From NCBI RefSeq assembly GCF_003412455.1, contig NZ_QTJU01000003.1:124001-188000 (forward strand): DNA of 64,000 nt. The letters are read 5' to 3'. Within the stretch, counting starts at the first letter, position 1; each line of letters begins with the position of its first letter. Source of the stretch: Deminuibacter soli. Its GTDB lineage: Bacteria; Bacteroidota; Bacteroidia; Chitinophagales; Chitinophagaceae. Below, piece after piece: positions 8,783 through 17,864 of this stretch. Below the pieces are notes generated by a model. It was not told the origin of the DNA and ran no database searches. It saw only the letters and a program-made list of their open reading frames with translations. Made by a program: the position numbers and the translations under genes.

Positions 8783-9997
8783 TCACACTTCATGTTTCTT
8801 AAAACTCCTGTACGCCAGCAATGCACTTATCAGGGCAAGTGCTGCTCCGGCAAGGAAAGGAGCGCCGGGAAGCTGGATGGGAGCGTTGGGCGTGGTGAAA
8901 AAAGAGAACAGGTTGGTCATCATGAGCGGGCCAACGATAGCGGTTAAACTTACCAGGCTGGTAAGCGTGCCCTGCAGTTCGCCCTGTTCGTTGGGTGGAA
9001 TTTTACCGGTAATTAAACCTTGTATGGAAGGGCCGGCAATACCGCCGAGCGCATAAATCACGATAAATGCAAACATCATCCAGCCCTTTGTAGCAAAGGC
9101 AAACAGCAGCATGCCGGTTGCATACAACAAAAGACCTACATACACACCGCGGTGCTGACCAATTGCAGGGATAATCACACGGATTAAGCCGCCCTGCACC
9201 AGCGCCACCATTAAACCCACAAAAGAAAGGGAAATACCTACCCATATTTTATCCCAGCCAAATTTGAGCATGCCGTAATAAGTCCAGGTGCTTTGCAATG
9301 CATGCCCGGCGATGTAAATTAACACCAGCGAAACAACCATGCTGCGGATGGCGGGGTACCTGGCGAGTACGAAAAACGAACCGATGGGATTAGCCCGCTT
9401 CCAGCTGAAAGGCCGCCTGTTTTCCCTGGATAAGGATTCGGGCAGTACAAAATAACCATACAGGCAGTTGCAAAGACTTAAACCTGCTGCCACAAAAAAT
9501 GGTACCCGCAAACCCAGGTGCCCCAGGAAACTGCCGATGCTGGGCCCAATAATAAAACCCAGTCCGAATGCTGCGCCTACCAGTCCGAAATTCTGTGCGC
9601 GTTTTTCAGGCGTGCTGATATCGGCGATATAAGCGGTGGCGGTGGTAAAACTGGCGCCGGTAACGCCTGCAAGAATACGGCCTACGAATAACCAGCCGAT
9701 GGTTGGCGCAAAACCCTGGAACAGGTAATCGATGCCGAACCCAAGAAGGGAAAGTAGCAAAACGGGTCGTCTCCCAAATCTATCGCTCAGGTTTCCCAAA
9801 ATGGGAGCACAACTGAATTGCATAACAGCATAGGCAAACGTAAGCCAGCCATTGTATACAGCGGCTTTACTCAAATCGCCCTTGATCATATGTTCCAGCA
9901 GTTCGGGTAAAATTGGTATAATGATTCCCAACCCGGTAACATCAATCAGTATGGTGATGAAAATAAAGCCAAGGGCCGCCTCTTTCTTGGTTCGCAT
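8783..9997 (-). CDS. MFS efflux transporter, TCR/Tet family
   Basis: This 404-residue, 12-helix major facilitator protein resembles the tetracycline-resistance (TetA/TCR) drug:proton antiporters. The segment [11 protein letters not shown] in helix 1 and motif A in the loop 2-3 ([16 protein letters not shown]) are clear, and helix 5 has [15 protein letters not shown]. In Bacteroidota such chromosomal genes are common and do not by themselves imply tetracycline resistance. The ATG at 9997 is preferred over an upstream ATG at 10039, because the family opens with a few charged residues before helix 1. No regulator is adjacent. Confidence 0.85.
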   Translation of the reverse strand: MRTKKEAALGFIFITILIDVTGLGIIIPILPELLEHMIKGDLSKAAVYNGWLTFAYAVMQFSCAPILGNLSDRFGRRPVLLLSLLGFGIDYLFQGFAPTIGWLFVGRILAGVTGASFTTATAYIADISTPEKRAQNFGLVGAAFGLGFIIGPSIGSFLGHLGLRVPFFVAAGLSLCNCLYGYFVLPESLSRENRRPFSWKRANPIGSFFVLARYPAIRSMVVSLVLIYIAGHALQSTWTYYGMLKFGWDKIWVGISLSFVGLMVALVQGGLIRVIIPAIGQHRGVYVGLLLYATGMLLFAFATKGWMMFAFIVIYALGGIAGPSIQGLITGKIPPNEQGELQGTLTSLVSLTAIVGPLMMTNLFSFFTTPNAPIQLPGAPFLAGAALALISALLAYRSFKKHEV

Positions 9998-10355
9998 AAC
10001 GCTGTAAAATTGGTTGCAAAGTAATGCGAAAACCTGCAAACCATCTGTTGAAACCTGTCAAACGTCAAAATAGGTTGACCGTTTGTTCAGGATACCTTTA
10101 TTCTGTCAATAAGTTGATGATTGTTACTTTTTTATACTTTCAAAAAAAGATTATTGAAGCAGGTCGCTGCTATTTTATAATTTTAATTTATATGTTTCTT
10201 TCTCTGCCGACCTGCTTGTTATACTGAGAATATTTTCCCCATATCCGCCGTTCCTGGAAAATGAACAGCCTGAACTAGCCTTGCCGGGCATTTTATCCGG
10301 CCTTTGGCAAGCAAATTGACCACTAGGTGTCTTCAGCCTTAATCACAATAATTCT
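9998..10355. other. Long intergenic region with inverted repeats
   Basis: No gene is seen in these 358 bases. AAGCAGGTCG at 10157-10166 pairs perfectly with CGACCTGCTT at 10208-10217 across a 41-base AT-rich, T-rich spacer. A second nested hairpin (CTTGCC at 10280-10285, GGCAAG at 10306-10311) follows about 45 bases before the next gene. They could be a structured leader or a small RNA, or operators; no known riboswitch is recognised. Confidence 0.35.
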
Positions 10356-10907
10356 ATGAATTTCAAACAAAGAATCGCCGCACACAAATTAGGTGTTCTT
10401 TTAACCAGAGACCTTATACAAACGGCAGCAACCGGAACTGAAGAGGGGTATAAATCAGGTATCCTTCACCAAATGGCCAGTGAAGGCCGCAACATGCACC
10501 CCTTGCAGCTGAGTGAGCTGTACACGGCAGCACTCAGCGAACTGGGTATAACAGAACCCATCGTTAAAGCAGCTTTATTGCGTTTATTACGGTATTATAT
10601 ACACAAAATGGTATACCAGCAAATGGATGTGGCCAAGGGATTTGCTTTGGTAGACAGTATGATGAACCTGACGGAGTATTTTTATCCTGACACCGGTTTG
10701 GAAGGAGCCTACGAACAATACACTGCCATAGCCGCTTACAGCAGTCCATGGTTTGAGCCGGATGATGCCGGCGGCCTGTCGCAGCAAGATGCGATTGACC
10801 ATGCCAAGCAGGCCCTGTATGATGCGCTGCAACACTGGCTAAACACTACTGCCGTTTTATTCAGCAGTGAAGAATCATTGAGCGTGGCACATGCAGTAGC
10901 GGTATAG
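10356..10907 (+). CDS. Hypothetical protein
   Basis: I do not recognise this 183-residue protein. It has no signal peptide or membrane segment, is predicted largely helical and mildly acidic, and has Tyr-rich stretches (LLRYYIHKMVYQQMD, LEGAYEQYTAIAAYSSPW). The ATG at 10356 is the first start after a long non-coding region. The neighbours (MFS pump upstream, ABC permease downstream, both on the other strand) do not suggest a function. Codon use looks like the neighbours. Confidence 0.6.
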   Translation: MNFKQRIAAHKLGVLLTRDLIQTAATGTEEGYKSGILHQMASEGRNMHPLQLSELYTAALSELGITEPIVKAALLRLLRYYIHKMVYQQMDVAKGFALVDSMMNLTEYFYPDTGLEGAYEQYTAIAAYSSPWFEPDDAGGLSQQDAIDHAKQALYDALQHWLNTTAVLFSSEESLSVAHAVAV

Positions 10908-10980
10908 CCAATTCCCGATAAATACAACGTGCCGTGCCGGCGCGGGCTTTTGATAACACCTGATAATGTACATGAGAAAA

Positions 10981-11024
10981 GCCGGCAAGCTGTATTCGTA
11001 CAAGCCTGCCGGCAATTTTATTTT
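10981..11024. terminator. Bidirectional terminator with UUCG tetraloop
   Basis: GCCGGCA at 10981-10987 pairs with TGCCGGC at 11007-11013. Inside, TGTA and TACA close a TTCG tetraloop. AT-rich tracts lie on both sides, so it can serve the hypothetical gene and the convergent ABC permease gene. Confidence 0.8.
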
Positions 11025-11038
11025 AAACTTTCTCTTTA

Positions 11039-13441
11039 TTACTCATACTTCAACACCTCTGCAGGCGTGGTGCGAATGGCTTTCATTACGCGCATGGAAA
11101 TAATTACAATGGTTAACACAGCGGAGCAAATGGTTACAACAGGGAATACAAAGTAGGGCATGGGTATGCGGTATTCAAACTCGTTTAAAAAACTGCGCAT
11201 GAGTACATAGGCGATAAACCAGGCAAACAGGTTAGCTACCAGCAGCAGACCCAGGAACTCGGCATTGAGCATCTGCAGAATATCGCCCAGCGATGCACCT
11301 ACTACTTTGCGTATGCCGATCTCTTTCATTCTCCGTTTTAAATTATAGGCTACCAGTGCCAGCAGGCCCACCAGTGCAATAATGATGGTAACCACGGCAA
11401 ACACGTACACTACTTTCTGCAGCCGGTCGTACAGGCCGATTACCTTGCTGAAACTGTTTTTTACGTTAGACATCAGGATAGGGTGGGCGGGCTCAACATT
11501 CTTCCACAAAGCGGTTACACTGCGCATGGTTTCGTTGATATAACGCTGGTCGCTTTTCAGCACTGCATAATAGGCGCTTTTGGCGTTGTTGTAAAAGATG
11601 ATGGGTTCAATGCCTTTTTCAAAACCGAGTATCATAAAGTCTTTTACCACACCTACAATGCGGTACTGGTGCGGGTTGGGCTTGCTTGTTGAGGATACCC
11701 GATAAAAATCTTCGGTAACAAGCTGTCCAACAGCAGACCCTTTCATATTATACGCATGCACAAACGCTTCGTTTACGATAATTGATTGCGTGCTATCACT
11801 CGGCGTGGCTGCAGAAAAGTCGCGCCCGTCTATAATGGTTGCGCCCATGGCAGCAAAAAAGTCTCTGCTGATGTTGATAAAGCGAAGGTCTTTCTGCGCG
11901 CCCTGGTAAGAATACAATGTGTAGTTGCCCCCTTCATCTACGAAAGGCGCAAAGTCGGTAAAGCCCACTTTTTTTACATGCGGTATCTGTAACAGTTGCT
12001 GCTGCACATAATCGAAATGCGCGCCGGTGCTGTCTTCCTTGATTTGTATGTAAGTTACTTCTTCCGGCTTAAAACCAAGATCGTAGTGCTGCATAAAACT
12101 GGTTTGCCTGGATATAATAACCAGTGCAATGACAAATGTTACGGAGAATACAAACTGCAGGCTCAGTAAAAAGCGGCGTAGCAGCATGCCGCCGGTGCCG
12201 CGATCGAATATGCCTTTGAGCACCAGCACAGGTTTATAGCCGGAAAGATAAAAGGCTGGGTAAATACCTGCCAGCAATGTAACGGCAGCCAGGGTAAGCA
12301 ATATCTTACTCACAAAACCCGGCTGTGTGCAGTATTTCAGCAATTTGATATCACTCCAGGTAAGTTGGTTGAATGCAGGCAGTAGCAATTCAACCAGTAT
12401 AAAACTTACCAGCACGGCAAATGTGCATTGCAAGAGCGTTTCTATTAAAAACTGGCTGGTAAGACTGCCGCGCATAGCGCCCAGGGCTTTGCGTATGCCT
12501 ATTTCTTTTGCCCGGCTGTCTGAATTGGCGATTGACTGGTTGGTGAAGTTCATGCAGGCTACCACAACAATTACAGCTGACAACAGCGACAACACAAAGA
12601 GCTGCATTTTTGCATGTTCCAGTGAGAGCGCCGGTACATTAATTACATCCAGTGCATCGTGCTTGGGGATGCGCATATACTGCTTGCGGTCATCAGGCCA
12701 TTTGTACCAGCGTTTCAGAATATCATAAGCTGCATCAAAGTATATATTGGTGATTTTTTCAGCAAACAGTTTGGTATTGGTACCGGGTTTCAGCTTTACG
12801 AAGCAGTTGTAGGCAAAATTACCCCAGCCTGCCCAGCCGGGTACTTTAATACGCTTTAAAACACTGATGTCAATATTGGTGGGGCCTTTTGCGGGAGCCA
12901 GTATGCCGGTGACAATGTAATCCTGTGTTTCATCAAAGCGGATGGCTTTACCCATGGGATTTTGGTTGCCGAAGAATTTCTTTGCCACTTCTTCTGTAAT
13001 CACCATGCTGTGCGGATCGTTGAGTGCTGTATTTCTGTTGCCTTCTTTCAGTTGCAATGGATATACCTCAAAGAAGGTGCTGTCAACGCTCACAATATCG
13101 CCCTGGTAAATGCGTATGTCGCCCACGCGCAGCAATTCTCCGCTGCTATTGGAATTAACCCTTGTTGCGGCCTCTATCTCCGGGCATTTCTGCTGCAGCA
13201 GGGGAATTAACAAAGGGGACAAGTCTTCATTCACCCGGTTTTTACTGTGTTCCTGTATACGTATTTCGTATACGTTTTTGAAACTGCTGTCCCATGCATC
13301 AAAGCTGGCGAGATGGGTTTGATACAGCAGCATCATAATAAATGCCGAGATGCCTACTGCGAGCCCGCCGATATTGGTAGTACTGTATATTTTGTTGTTG
13401 ACAAGATTACGCCAGGCTATTTTAAGGTTGGTTCTGAACAT
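11039..13441 (-). CDS. ABC transporter permease, FtsX/MacB type with two core domains
   Basis: This 800-residue inner-membrane permease starts IAWRNLVNNKIYSTTNIGGLAVGISAFIMML and has two MacB-like periplasmic domains, each followed by an FtsX-type three-helix block. The signature EIGIRKALGA is at about residue 315 and EIGIRKVVGA near residue 714. Predicted membrane segments number about eight. MacB-type systems use cytoplasmic ATP hydrolysis to move a periplasmic shaft rather than pump across the inner membrane; substrates are peptides, lipoproteins or drugs. It lies 49 bases after the ATPase gene on the same strand and is probably controlled by the NtrC-type regulator encoded nearby. Confidence 0.9.
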   Translation of the reverse strand: MFRTNLKIAWRNLVNNKIYSTTNIGGLAVGISAFIMMLLYQTHLASFDAWDSSFKNVYEIRIQEHSKNRVNEDLSPLLIPLLQQKCPEIEAATRVNSNSSGELLRVGDIRIYQGDIVSVDSTFFEVYPLQLKEGNRNTALNDPHSMVITEEVAKKFFGNQNPMGKAIRFDETQDYIVTGILAPAKGPTNIDISVLKRIKVPGWAGWGNFAYNCFVKLKPGTNTKLFAEKITNIYFDAAYDILKRWYKWPDDRKQYMRIPKHDALDVINVPALSLEHAKMQLFVLSLLSAVIVVVACMNFTNQSIANSDSRAKEIGIRKALGAMRGSLTSQFLIETLLQCTFAVLVSFILVELLLPAFNQLTWSDIKLLKYCTQPGFVSKILLTLAAVTLLAGIYPAFYLSGYKPVLVLKGIFDRGTGGMLLRRFLLSLQFVFSVTFVIALVIISRQTSFMQHYDLGFKPEEVTYIQIKEDSTGAHFDYVQQQLLQIPHVKKVGFTDFAPFVDEGGNYTLYSYQGAQKDLRFINISRDFFAAMGATIIDGRDFSAATPSDSTQSIIVNEAFVHAYNMKGSAVGQLVTEDFYRVSSTSKPNPHQYRIVGVVKDFMILGFEKGIEPIIFYNNAKSAYYAVLKSDQRYINETMRSVTALWKNVEPAHPILMSNVKNSFSKVIGLYDRLQKVVYVFAVVTIIIALVGLLALVAYNLKRRMKEIGIRKVVGASLGDILQMLNAEFLGLLLVANLFAWFIAYVLMRSFLNEFEYRIPMPYFVFPVVTICSAVLTIVIISMRVMKAIRTTPAEVLKYE

Positions 13442-13490
13442 GCTGTTAGTGGTTTGGTGCGTGCGGGATAACTGTAGTTGTGTTAAGCAA

Positions 13491-14189
13491 TTAAACCAGT
13501 GCGGCGCTTACGTTCCTGTTGAATTTTTCCGTTACTATCTGCCCGTCTTTCATGTAAATTATCCGCTTGCTAAAGCCTGCATCGTGCTGCGAGTGGGTAA
13601 CCATGATCACCGTAGTACCTGCATCATTTAAATCGCACAGCATTTCCATTACACCGTTACCGTTTGCACTATCGAGGTTGCCGGTTGGTTCATCAGCCAG
13701 TATCAGCCTGGGTTTGCCAATGAGTGCGCGTGCAATGGCTACACGTTGCTGCTGGCCGCCTGATAATTGTTTGGGATGATGCGCCGCACGGTGCGACAGG
13801 TTTAACTGCGCCAGTATTTTCGCCACACGTTCTTTACGTTCTGCTGCATCAACACCTGCATAATACAGCGGCAAGGCAATATTTTCAGTAACGGTAAGGC
13901 GGTCTATCAGGTTAAAGCTCTGGAATATAAACCCGATGTTCGCTGTTCTGAAAGCTGTTTTTTCTTTTTCACTAAGGCCATGCAATGCCTTGCCGTTAAA
14001 ATGATATTCACCTGCTGCCGGTGCATCGAGCAGACCGATAATATTGAGCAAAGTGCTTTTGCCGCAGCCCGATGATCCCATGATGGTTACAAATTCGCCT
14101 GCCGCCACTTTCAGGTTAATGTTGGTGAGGGCGGCGGTTTCCACCCTGTCTGTACGGTAAATTTTACTTAACTGCCTGAGGTCAATCAT
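13491..14189 (-). CDS. ABC transporter ATP-binding protein, LolD/MacB type
   Basis: This 232-residue ATPase shows Walker A GSSGCGKST (about residue 38), the signature LSGGQQQR, Walker B LILADEPTGNLDS and the switch His in VTHSQHD. It closely resembles LolD/MacB subunits, which pair with FtsX-type permeases. It is the first gene of the operon with the permease at 11039-13441. Upstream, at 14297-14339, are two copies of a 16-base dyad that could bind the NtrC-type regulator encoded at 14965. Confidence 0.93.
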   Translation of the reverse strand: MIDLRQLSKIYRTDRVETAALTNINLKVAAGEFVTIMGSSGCGKSTLLNIIGLLDAPAAGEYHFNGKALHGLSEKEKTAFRTANIGFIFQSFNLIDRLTVTENIALPLYYAGVDAAERKERVAKILAQLNLSHRAAHHPKQLSGGQQQRVAIARALIGKPRLILADEPTGNLDSANGNGVMEMLCDLNDAGTTVIMVTHSQHDAGFSKRIIYMKDGQIVTEKFNRNVSAALV

Positions 14190-14296
14190 GTGCGCTGTGC
14201 ATTTTGCGCTTTATACCACCAATAAAATGCCTGTTCGTTTTATAATGTTTATTTAATTGATTATCAATGTTAATTTTAAGAATATCCCGCCGCAAT

Positions 14297-14349
14297 TGTC
14301 CGCTATTGAACAATGGTTCTGTCCATTTCTGAACAATGCTTATTGTTCA
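14297..14349. promoter_or_regulatory. Tandem dyad sites, candidate NtrC-type upstream activator sites
   Basis: Two 20-base repeats at 14297-14316 and 14320-14339 agree at 15 of 20 positions. Each contains the dyad TGTCCR-N4-TGAACA. Their spacing is 23 bases, about two helix turns, and they lie roughly 110-150 bases upstream of the ABC ATPase start. A further perfect dyad, TGAACAAT with ATTGTTCA (14330-14349), overlaps the second site and the end of the next gene. I found no -24/-12 promoter with correct GG-N10-GC spacing between sites and gene. Confidence 0.5.
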
Positions 14350-14783
14350 CGGGCAACGTTTTTAAAGAAATTGACAGTGCCATCGGGTAGCATCTGCACC
14401 ACTATTTTTACGCCCTTTTTATCCAGTGCCAGGAAGTAAGATACTTTGTTGTTGCTGTGTGTATATTCGATGATTTCGGTGGGTGTATAACCTTTGTAGC
14501 GGCTGCTTAACTGCTCCAGTCCGGGTGCAGGCAACTGGTCAAGGGTAACTTTGTGTGAGCTGCCAATTTTGTCGCCGTTGCTATCGTAATAAGCGTTGAA
14601 TTTTTCATTGTTTACGTAAAACTCTGCGCTGATATAATCATCAGTGGTGCGCCAGTTAACATTGGTAGCAGCAGGATATTCGGCTTTAAAACGTACACCG
14701 GCTTTGGCATTGCCGTCTGCTGCGGCAAATACAGCGGTAGTCATGGCTGCGATAAAGAGTGCAGAAAGGATAAGCTTTTTCAT
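14340..14783 (-). CDS. Small secreted PepSY-like protein
   Basis: This 147-residue protein has a signal peptide (MKKLILSALFIAAMTTAVFA). The mature part resembles the PepSY-like / beta-lactamase-inhibitor-like periplasmic domains common in Bacteroidota: a segment like FKAEYPAATNVNWRTTDDYISAEFYVNNEKFNAY, then a second repeat-like half with LSSRYKGYTPTEIIEY. Function is unknown; such proteins often sit next to two-component systems and may report on envelope state. It lies between the ABC operon and the NtrC-type regulator, divergent from the latter. Confidence 0.6.
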   Translation of the reverse strand: MKKLILSALFIAAMTTAVFAAADGNAKAGVRFKAEYPAATNVNWRTTDDYISAEFYVNNEKFNAYYDSNGDKIGSSHKVTLDQLPAPGLEQLSSRYKGYTPTEIIEYTHSNNKVSYFLALDKKGVKIVVQMLPDGTVNFFKNVAREQ

Positions 14784-14964
14784 ACAAGTTAATTTTGTGT
14801 TTGTATGAATGATCCGAAAGGGATGCCATAAATTTTCCCGGTTGTAATGTTTTGGTAGTCAGCAGAAATGGTTTAATTTCAGCCATTACGGTTGTTTCAC
14901 AAGCGTACACCGGGTTGTTCGCTTTTGAAACATTGCCCTATTTATATTGAACTATAACTGTCTT

Positions 14965-16335
14965 ATGAAGAAATTACCTGCCAATATTCTGGTGATTGAT
15001 GATGATGTGGACATACTGGTATCTGCCAGGTTGCTGTTAAAACAATATTTCGCCAGCGTTACGGTTTGCGATAGTCCCAAGGAATTGAATGAGCTGCTCA
15101 GCAGGAACGACTTCGATATCATTATGCTCGATATGAACTACCAGAAGGGCGTAAATACCGGCAAGGAAGGTTTATACTGGCTGAAACATATACTCAGCAT
15201 TAATCCCAAATACATTGTTGTACTGATGACCGCATATGGTGAAGTGGAGCTTGCTGTGGAATGTTTAAAAGCAGGCGCCACCGATTTTGTGCTGAAACCA
15301 TGGAACGTGGAAAAGCTGATTGCCACCATGACCACCGCCTACAAGCTTAAAACCAGCAATACCAAACTGGAAAAAGCAGAGCAGGTGCAGGAGAAAATTC
15401 AGAAAGATATGCACCGCGGGTTTGACTTTGTAATGAGCGAGGCAGGAGAAATGCGCGAGCTGCTGGCTACCATCCGCAAAGTAGCGCCGACAGACGCCAA
15501 TATACTGATACTGGGTGAAAACGGAACCGGCAAACAGGTAGTGGCCAGGGAAATACACCAGTTAAGTGAACGCGCAGGCGAAGTGTTTATGCACGTAGAT
15601 CTCGGATCGCTCAGCAACCAGCTGTTTGAAAGCGAGCTGTTCGGTTATGCCAAAGGTGCGTTTACCGATGCGCGGGAAGACCGTGCAGGCCGTTTTGAAT
15701 TGTGCAGCGGCGGCACCATTTTTTTGGATGAAATCGGCAACCTGCCATTACACCTGCAGGCCAAACTGCTGCATGTATTGCAGAACAGAACCGTTACCAG
15801 GCTGGGTGAATCAAAAGAGCGGAGTATAGATGTACGTTTGCTTTGCGCCACCAATATGCCGCTGGAGGAAATGGTGGGCAGGGGGGAGTTTCGTGAAGAT
15901 TTACTGTACCGCATTAATACCGTTGAACTGCGCCTGCCGCCGCTGCGTAACCGTAAAGCAGATATACCGGTGCTGGTGCAGCATTTCCTTGCCAGCTATA
16001 ACACCAAATACCGCAAACAATTAAGCGTAAGCAAAGATGCCATGGCTGCCATACTGCATTACCACTGGCCGGGTAATGTGCGGGAATTGCAACACGTGAT
16101 AGAACGTGCCGTGATTATGGCAGAAGGAGAAGAGATCACGGAAAAAGATATCAGCATTAAACAGGTGCAGCAGACCATTAAAGTGCCTGTTGACAATCTT
16201 GACCTGGAAGAAATGGAACAGCTGATGATACGCAAGGCCCTCGACAAGCACAAAGGCAATATCAGCAAAGCCGCTACAGAACTGGGATTAACACGTGCAG
16301 CCCTGTACAGGAGAATGGAAAAGTTTAACTTATAA
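14965..16335 (+). CDS. Sigma54-dependent response regulator, NtrC family
   Basis: This 456-residue regulator has a receiver domain (acidic pocket Asp12-14, phospho-acceptor Asp56, Lys111), a AAA+ domain (Walker A GENGTGK at 184-190, Walker B TIFLDE at 251-256) and a C-terminal Fis-type helix-turn-helix. The loop that contacts sigma54 reads GAFTDA (231-236) where the classic motif is GAFTGA, a variant to note. An ATG at 14965 starts directly before the receiver; the in-frame start at 14947 is less likely. The partner kinase gene begins 2 bases after its stop. The likely target is the ABC operon at 11039-14189. Confidence 0.92.
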   Translation: MKKLPANILVIDDDVDILVSARLLLKQYFASVTVCDSPKELNELLSRNDFDIIMLDMNYQKGVNTGKEGLYWLKHILSINPKYIVVLMTAYGEVELAVECLKAGATDFVLKPWNVEKLIATMTTAYKLKTSNTKLEKAEQVQEKIQKDMHRGFDFVMSEAGEMRELLATIRKVAPTDANILILGENGTGKQVVAREIHQLSERAGEVFMHVDLGSLSNQLFESELFGYAKGAFTDAREDRAGRFELCSGGTIFLDEIGNLPLHLQAKLLHVLQNRTVTRLGESKERSIDVRLLCATNMPLEEMVGRGEFREDLLYRINTVELRLPPLRNRKADIPVLVQHFLASYNTKYRKQLSVSKDAMAAILHYHWPGNVRELQHVIERAVIMAEGEEITEKDISIKQVQQTIKVPVDNLDLEEMEQLMIRKALDKHKGNISKAATELGLTRAALYRRMEKFNL

Positions 16336-16337
16336 GC

Positions 16338-17708
16338 ATGCGATTCTTAAAGTTGTTTCATATACAGATAGTGCTGCGCATTACCGGCATAGTTGTTTGT
16401 GTGCTGGGCGCCATATACCTGTGGTTAACGCACCGGTTGTATTTTTCTGCGGCAGGTGTGTTTATCCTGGCTGTGGTGCAGCTGTGGGCACTGATCCGTT
16501 ATATTGAAGACATCAACAGCGAAGTGGCCTTGTTTATCACCGCTGTAAAAAACCGTGATAACGGTGTGTACTTTGATACCGCCAAATACGGCCCGCCGTT
16601 CTCTTTGCTGTTCAGCGCGTTTAATGATATCATTCAAACCCACAAAACCATTACCATTGAAAAGGAGGCTGTATTTCAGCTGATGAACAGCACGCTGGAG
16701 AAAGCGCCGTTTGGTATGATCGTGATTGAACAGCAGGCATTGTATGATGCAGACAACCGCCATCCTGTTTTGTTTATCAACAGTGCAGTAGAATCCATAC
16801 TGCGCATGCCCCTGTACAATAGCTGGAACAGTATTGCCAAACAGCATCCGCAATTTGCAGCACAGGTAAAACTGCTGGCATCGGGCGGTAAACAGATTAT
16901 CGAGAATTTCGGCGGAACAGATGCAGTAGTATCACTGGAAACACAGCTGATTTACGTAGAGCAGAAGCCTTTGCTCATTATCTCTTTCCAGGATATAAAA
17001 GCCGAGATGGAACAGAAGGAGATGGAGGCCTGGAGCAAGCTGATACATGTGCTTACACACGAAATACTCAATTCCATTACCCCCATTCATTCCCTGTCGT
17101 TTGCTATATCGCAGCTGCTGAATGAAAAGGGCGCAGCACTGGACGAAGAGGATGTAGATGATTTGAAGCTGGGTGCTGCCACCATACAAAAACGCAGCGA
17201 CGGGTTGATGCAGTTTGTACGCGATTACCGTCATGTAGCAGCAGTGCCGGTGCCGGTATTGGAAACTGTAGCGGTTAACACACTGCTGCAGCAGGTGAAA
17301 TACCTGATGCAGCCGCTGGCAGATAAAAAACAGATACAACTGGTTGCCGATACCATACATCCGCGTTATGCCATGCAGGCCGATGAAAAGCTGCTTGAAC
17401 AGGTGCTGATAAACCTGGTTACCAACAGTATCCATGCCCTCGACGGGCGCCCCAATGGCCTGGTACAACTGTTGTTTACCCAAAGCCAGGGCATGTATAC
17501 CATTGAGGTAAAAGACAATGGCAAGGGTATTCCGGCAGAAAATATGGATAAAATATTCGTGCCTTTTTTCACTACCCGCCCTACAGGAAGCGGCATCGGT
17601 TTAACGCTTTCCCGCAATATTATGAAACTGCACAATGGCTGGATTGAAGTGGAATCCAAAGAAGGTGTGGGTACCACATTCAGGCTGGTGTTTGCAGGGC
17701 AGGAGTAA
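16338..17708 (+). CDS. Sensor histidine kinase, NtrY/NtrB-like
   Basis: This 456-residue membrane kinase starts with two membrane segments (about 12-31 and 37-54) joined by a very short loop, so it has almost no periplasmic domain and probably senses in the membrane or cytoplasm. A PAS-like region follows (about 115-220), then the phospho-acceptor His241 in LTHEILNSITP, the N box NLVTNSIHAL, and G boxes DNGKGIP and GSGIGLTLSRNIM. It follows the response regulator after only 2 bases, so the two are co-translated partners. The signal is unknown. Confidence 0.92.
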   Translation: MRFLKLFHIQIVLRITGIVVCVLGAIYLWLTHRLYFSAAGVFILAVVQLWALIRYIEDINSEVALFITAVKNRDNGVYFDTAKYGPPFSLLFSAFNDIIQTHKTITIEKEAVFQLMNSTLEKAPFGMIVIEQQALYDADNRHPVLFINSAVESILRMPLYNSWNSIAKQHPQFAAQVKLLASGGKQIIENFGGTDAVVSLETQLIYVEQKPLLIISFQDIKAEMEQKEMEAWSKLIHVLTHEILNSITPIHSLSFAISQLLNEKGAALDEEDVDDLKLGAATIQKRSDGLMQFVRDYRHVAAVPVPVLETVAVNTLLQQVKYLMQPLADKKQIQLVADTIHPRYAMQADEKLLEQVLINLVTNSIHALDGRPNGLVQLLFTQSQGMYTIEVKDNGKGIPAENMDKIFVPFFTTRPTGSGIGLTLSRNIMKLHNGWIEVESKEGVGTTFRLVFAGQE

Positions 17709-17729
17709 CAGCTGTTTAAAAGTTTCCCT

Positions 17730-17775
17730 GTTTAATTGTTCAGTGTGGGCATATTGAACTGTTGAACAATTAAAC
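17730..17775. repeat. Perfect 13-base inverted repeat, 20-base spacer
   Basis: GTTTAATTGTTCA at 17730-17742 is repeated in inverted form at 17763-17775. It lies 22 bases after the kinase stop codon. No T run follows, so it is not a standard terminator; it shares TGAACAAT with the dyads at 14297-14349 and the family C repeats. Confidence 0.6.
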
Positions 17776-17864
17776 TTCTTCCCACCCCATCGTTAAATGT
17801 GTTTTAAACCATTCTGCCATTTCCTCTTGGATTGGTTTTTGTTTTGCATTGGTTAAAACAGCCT

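Noticed and set aside
14190-14296. A sigma54 promoter upstream of the ABC ATPase
   Set aside because: Candidate GG and GC pairs are spaced 9 or 11 bases instead of the required 10, so none is accepted.
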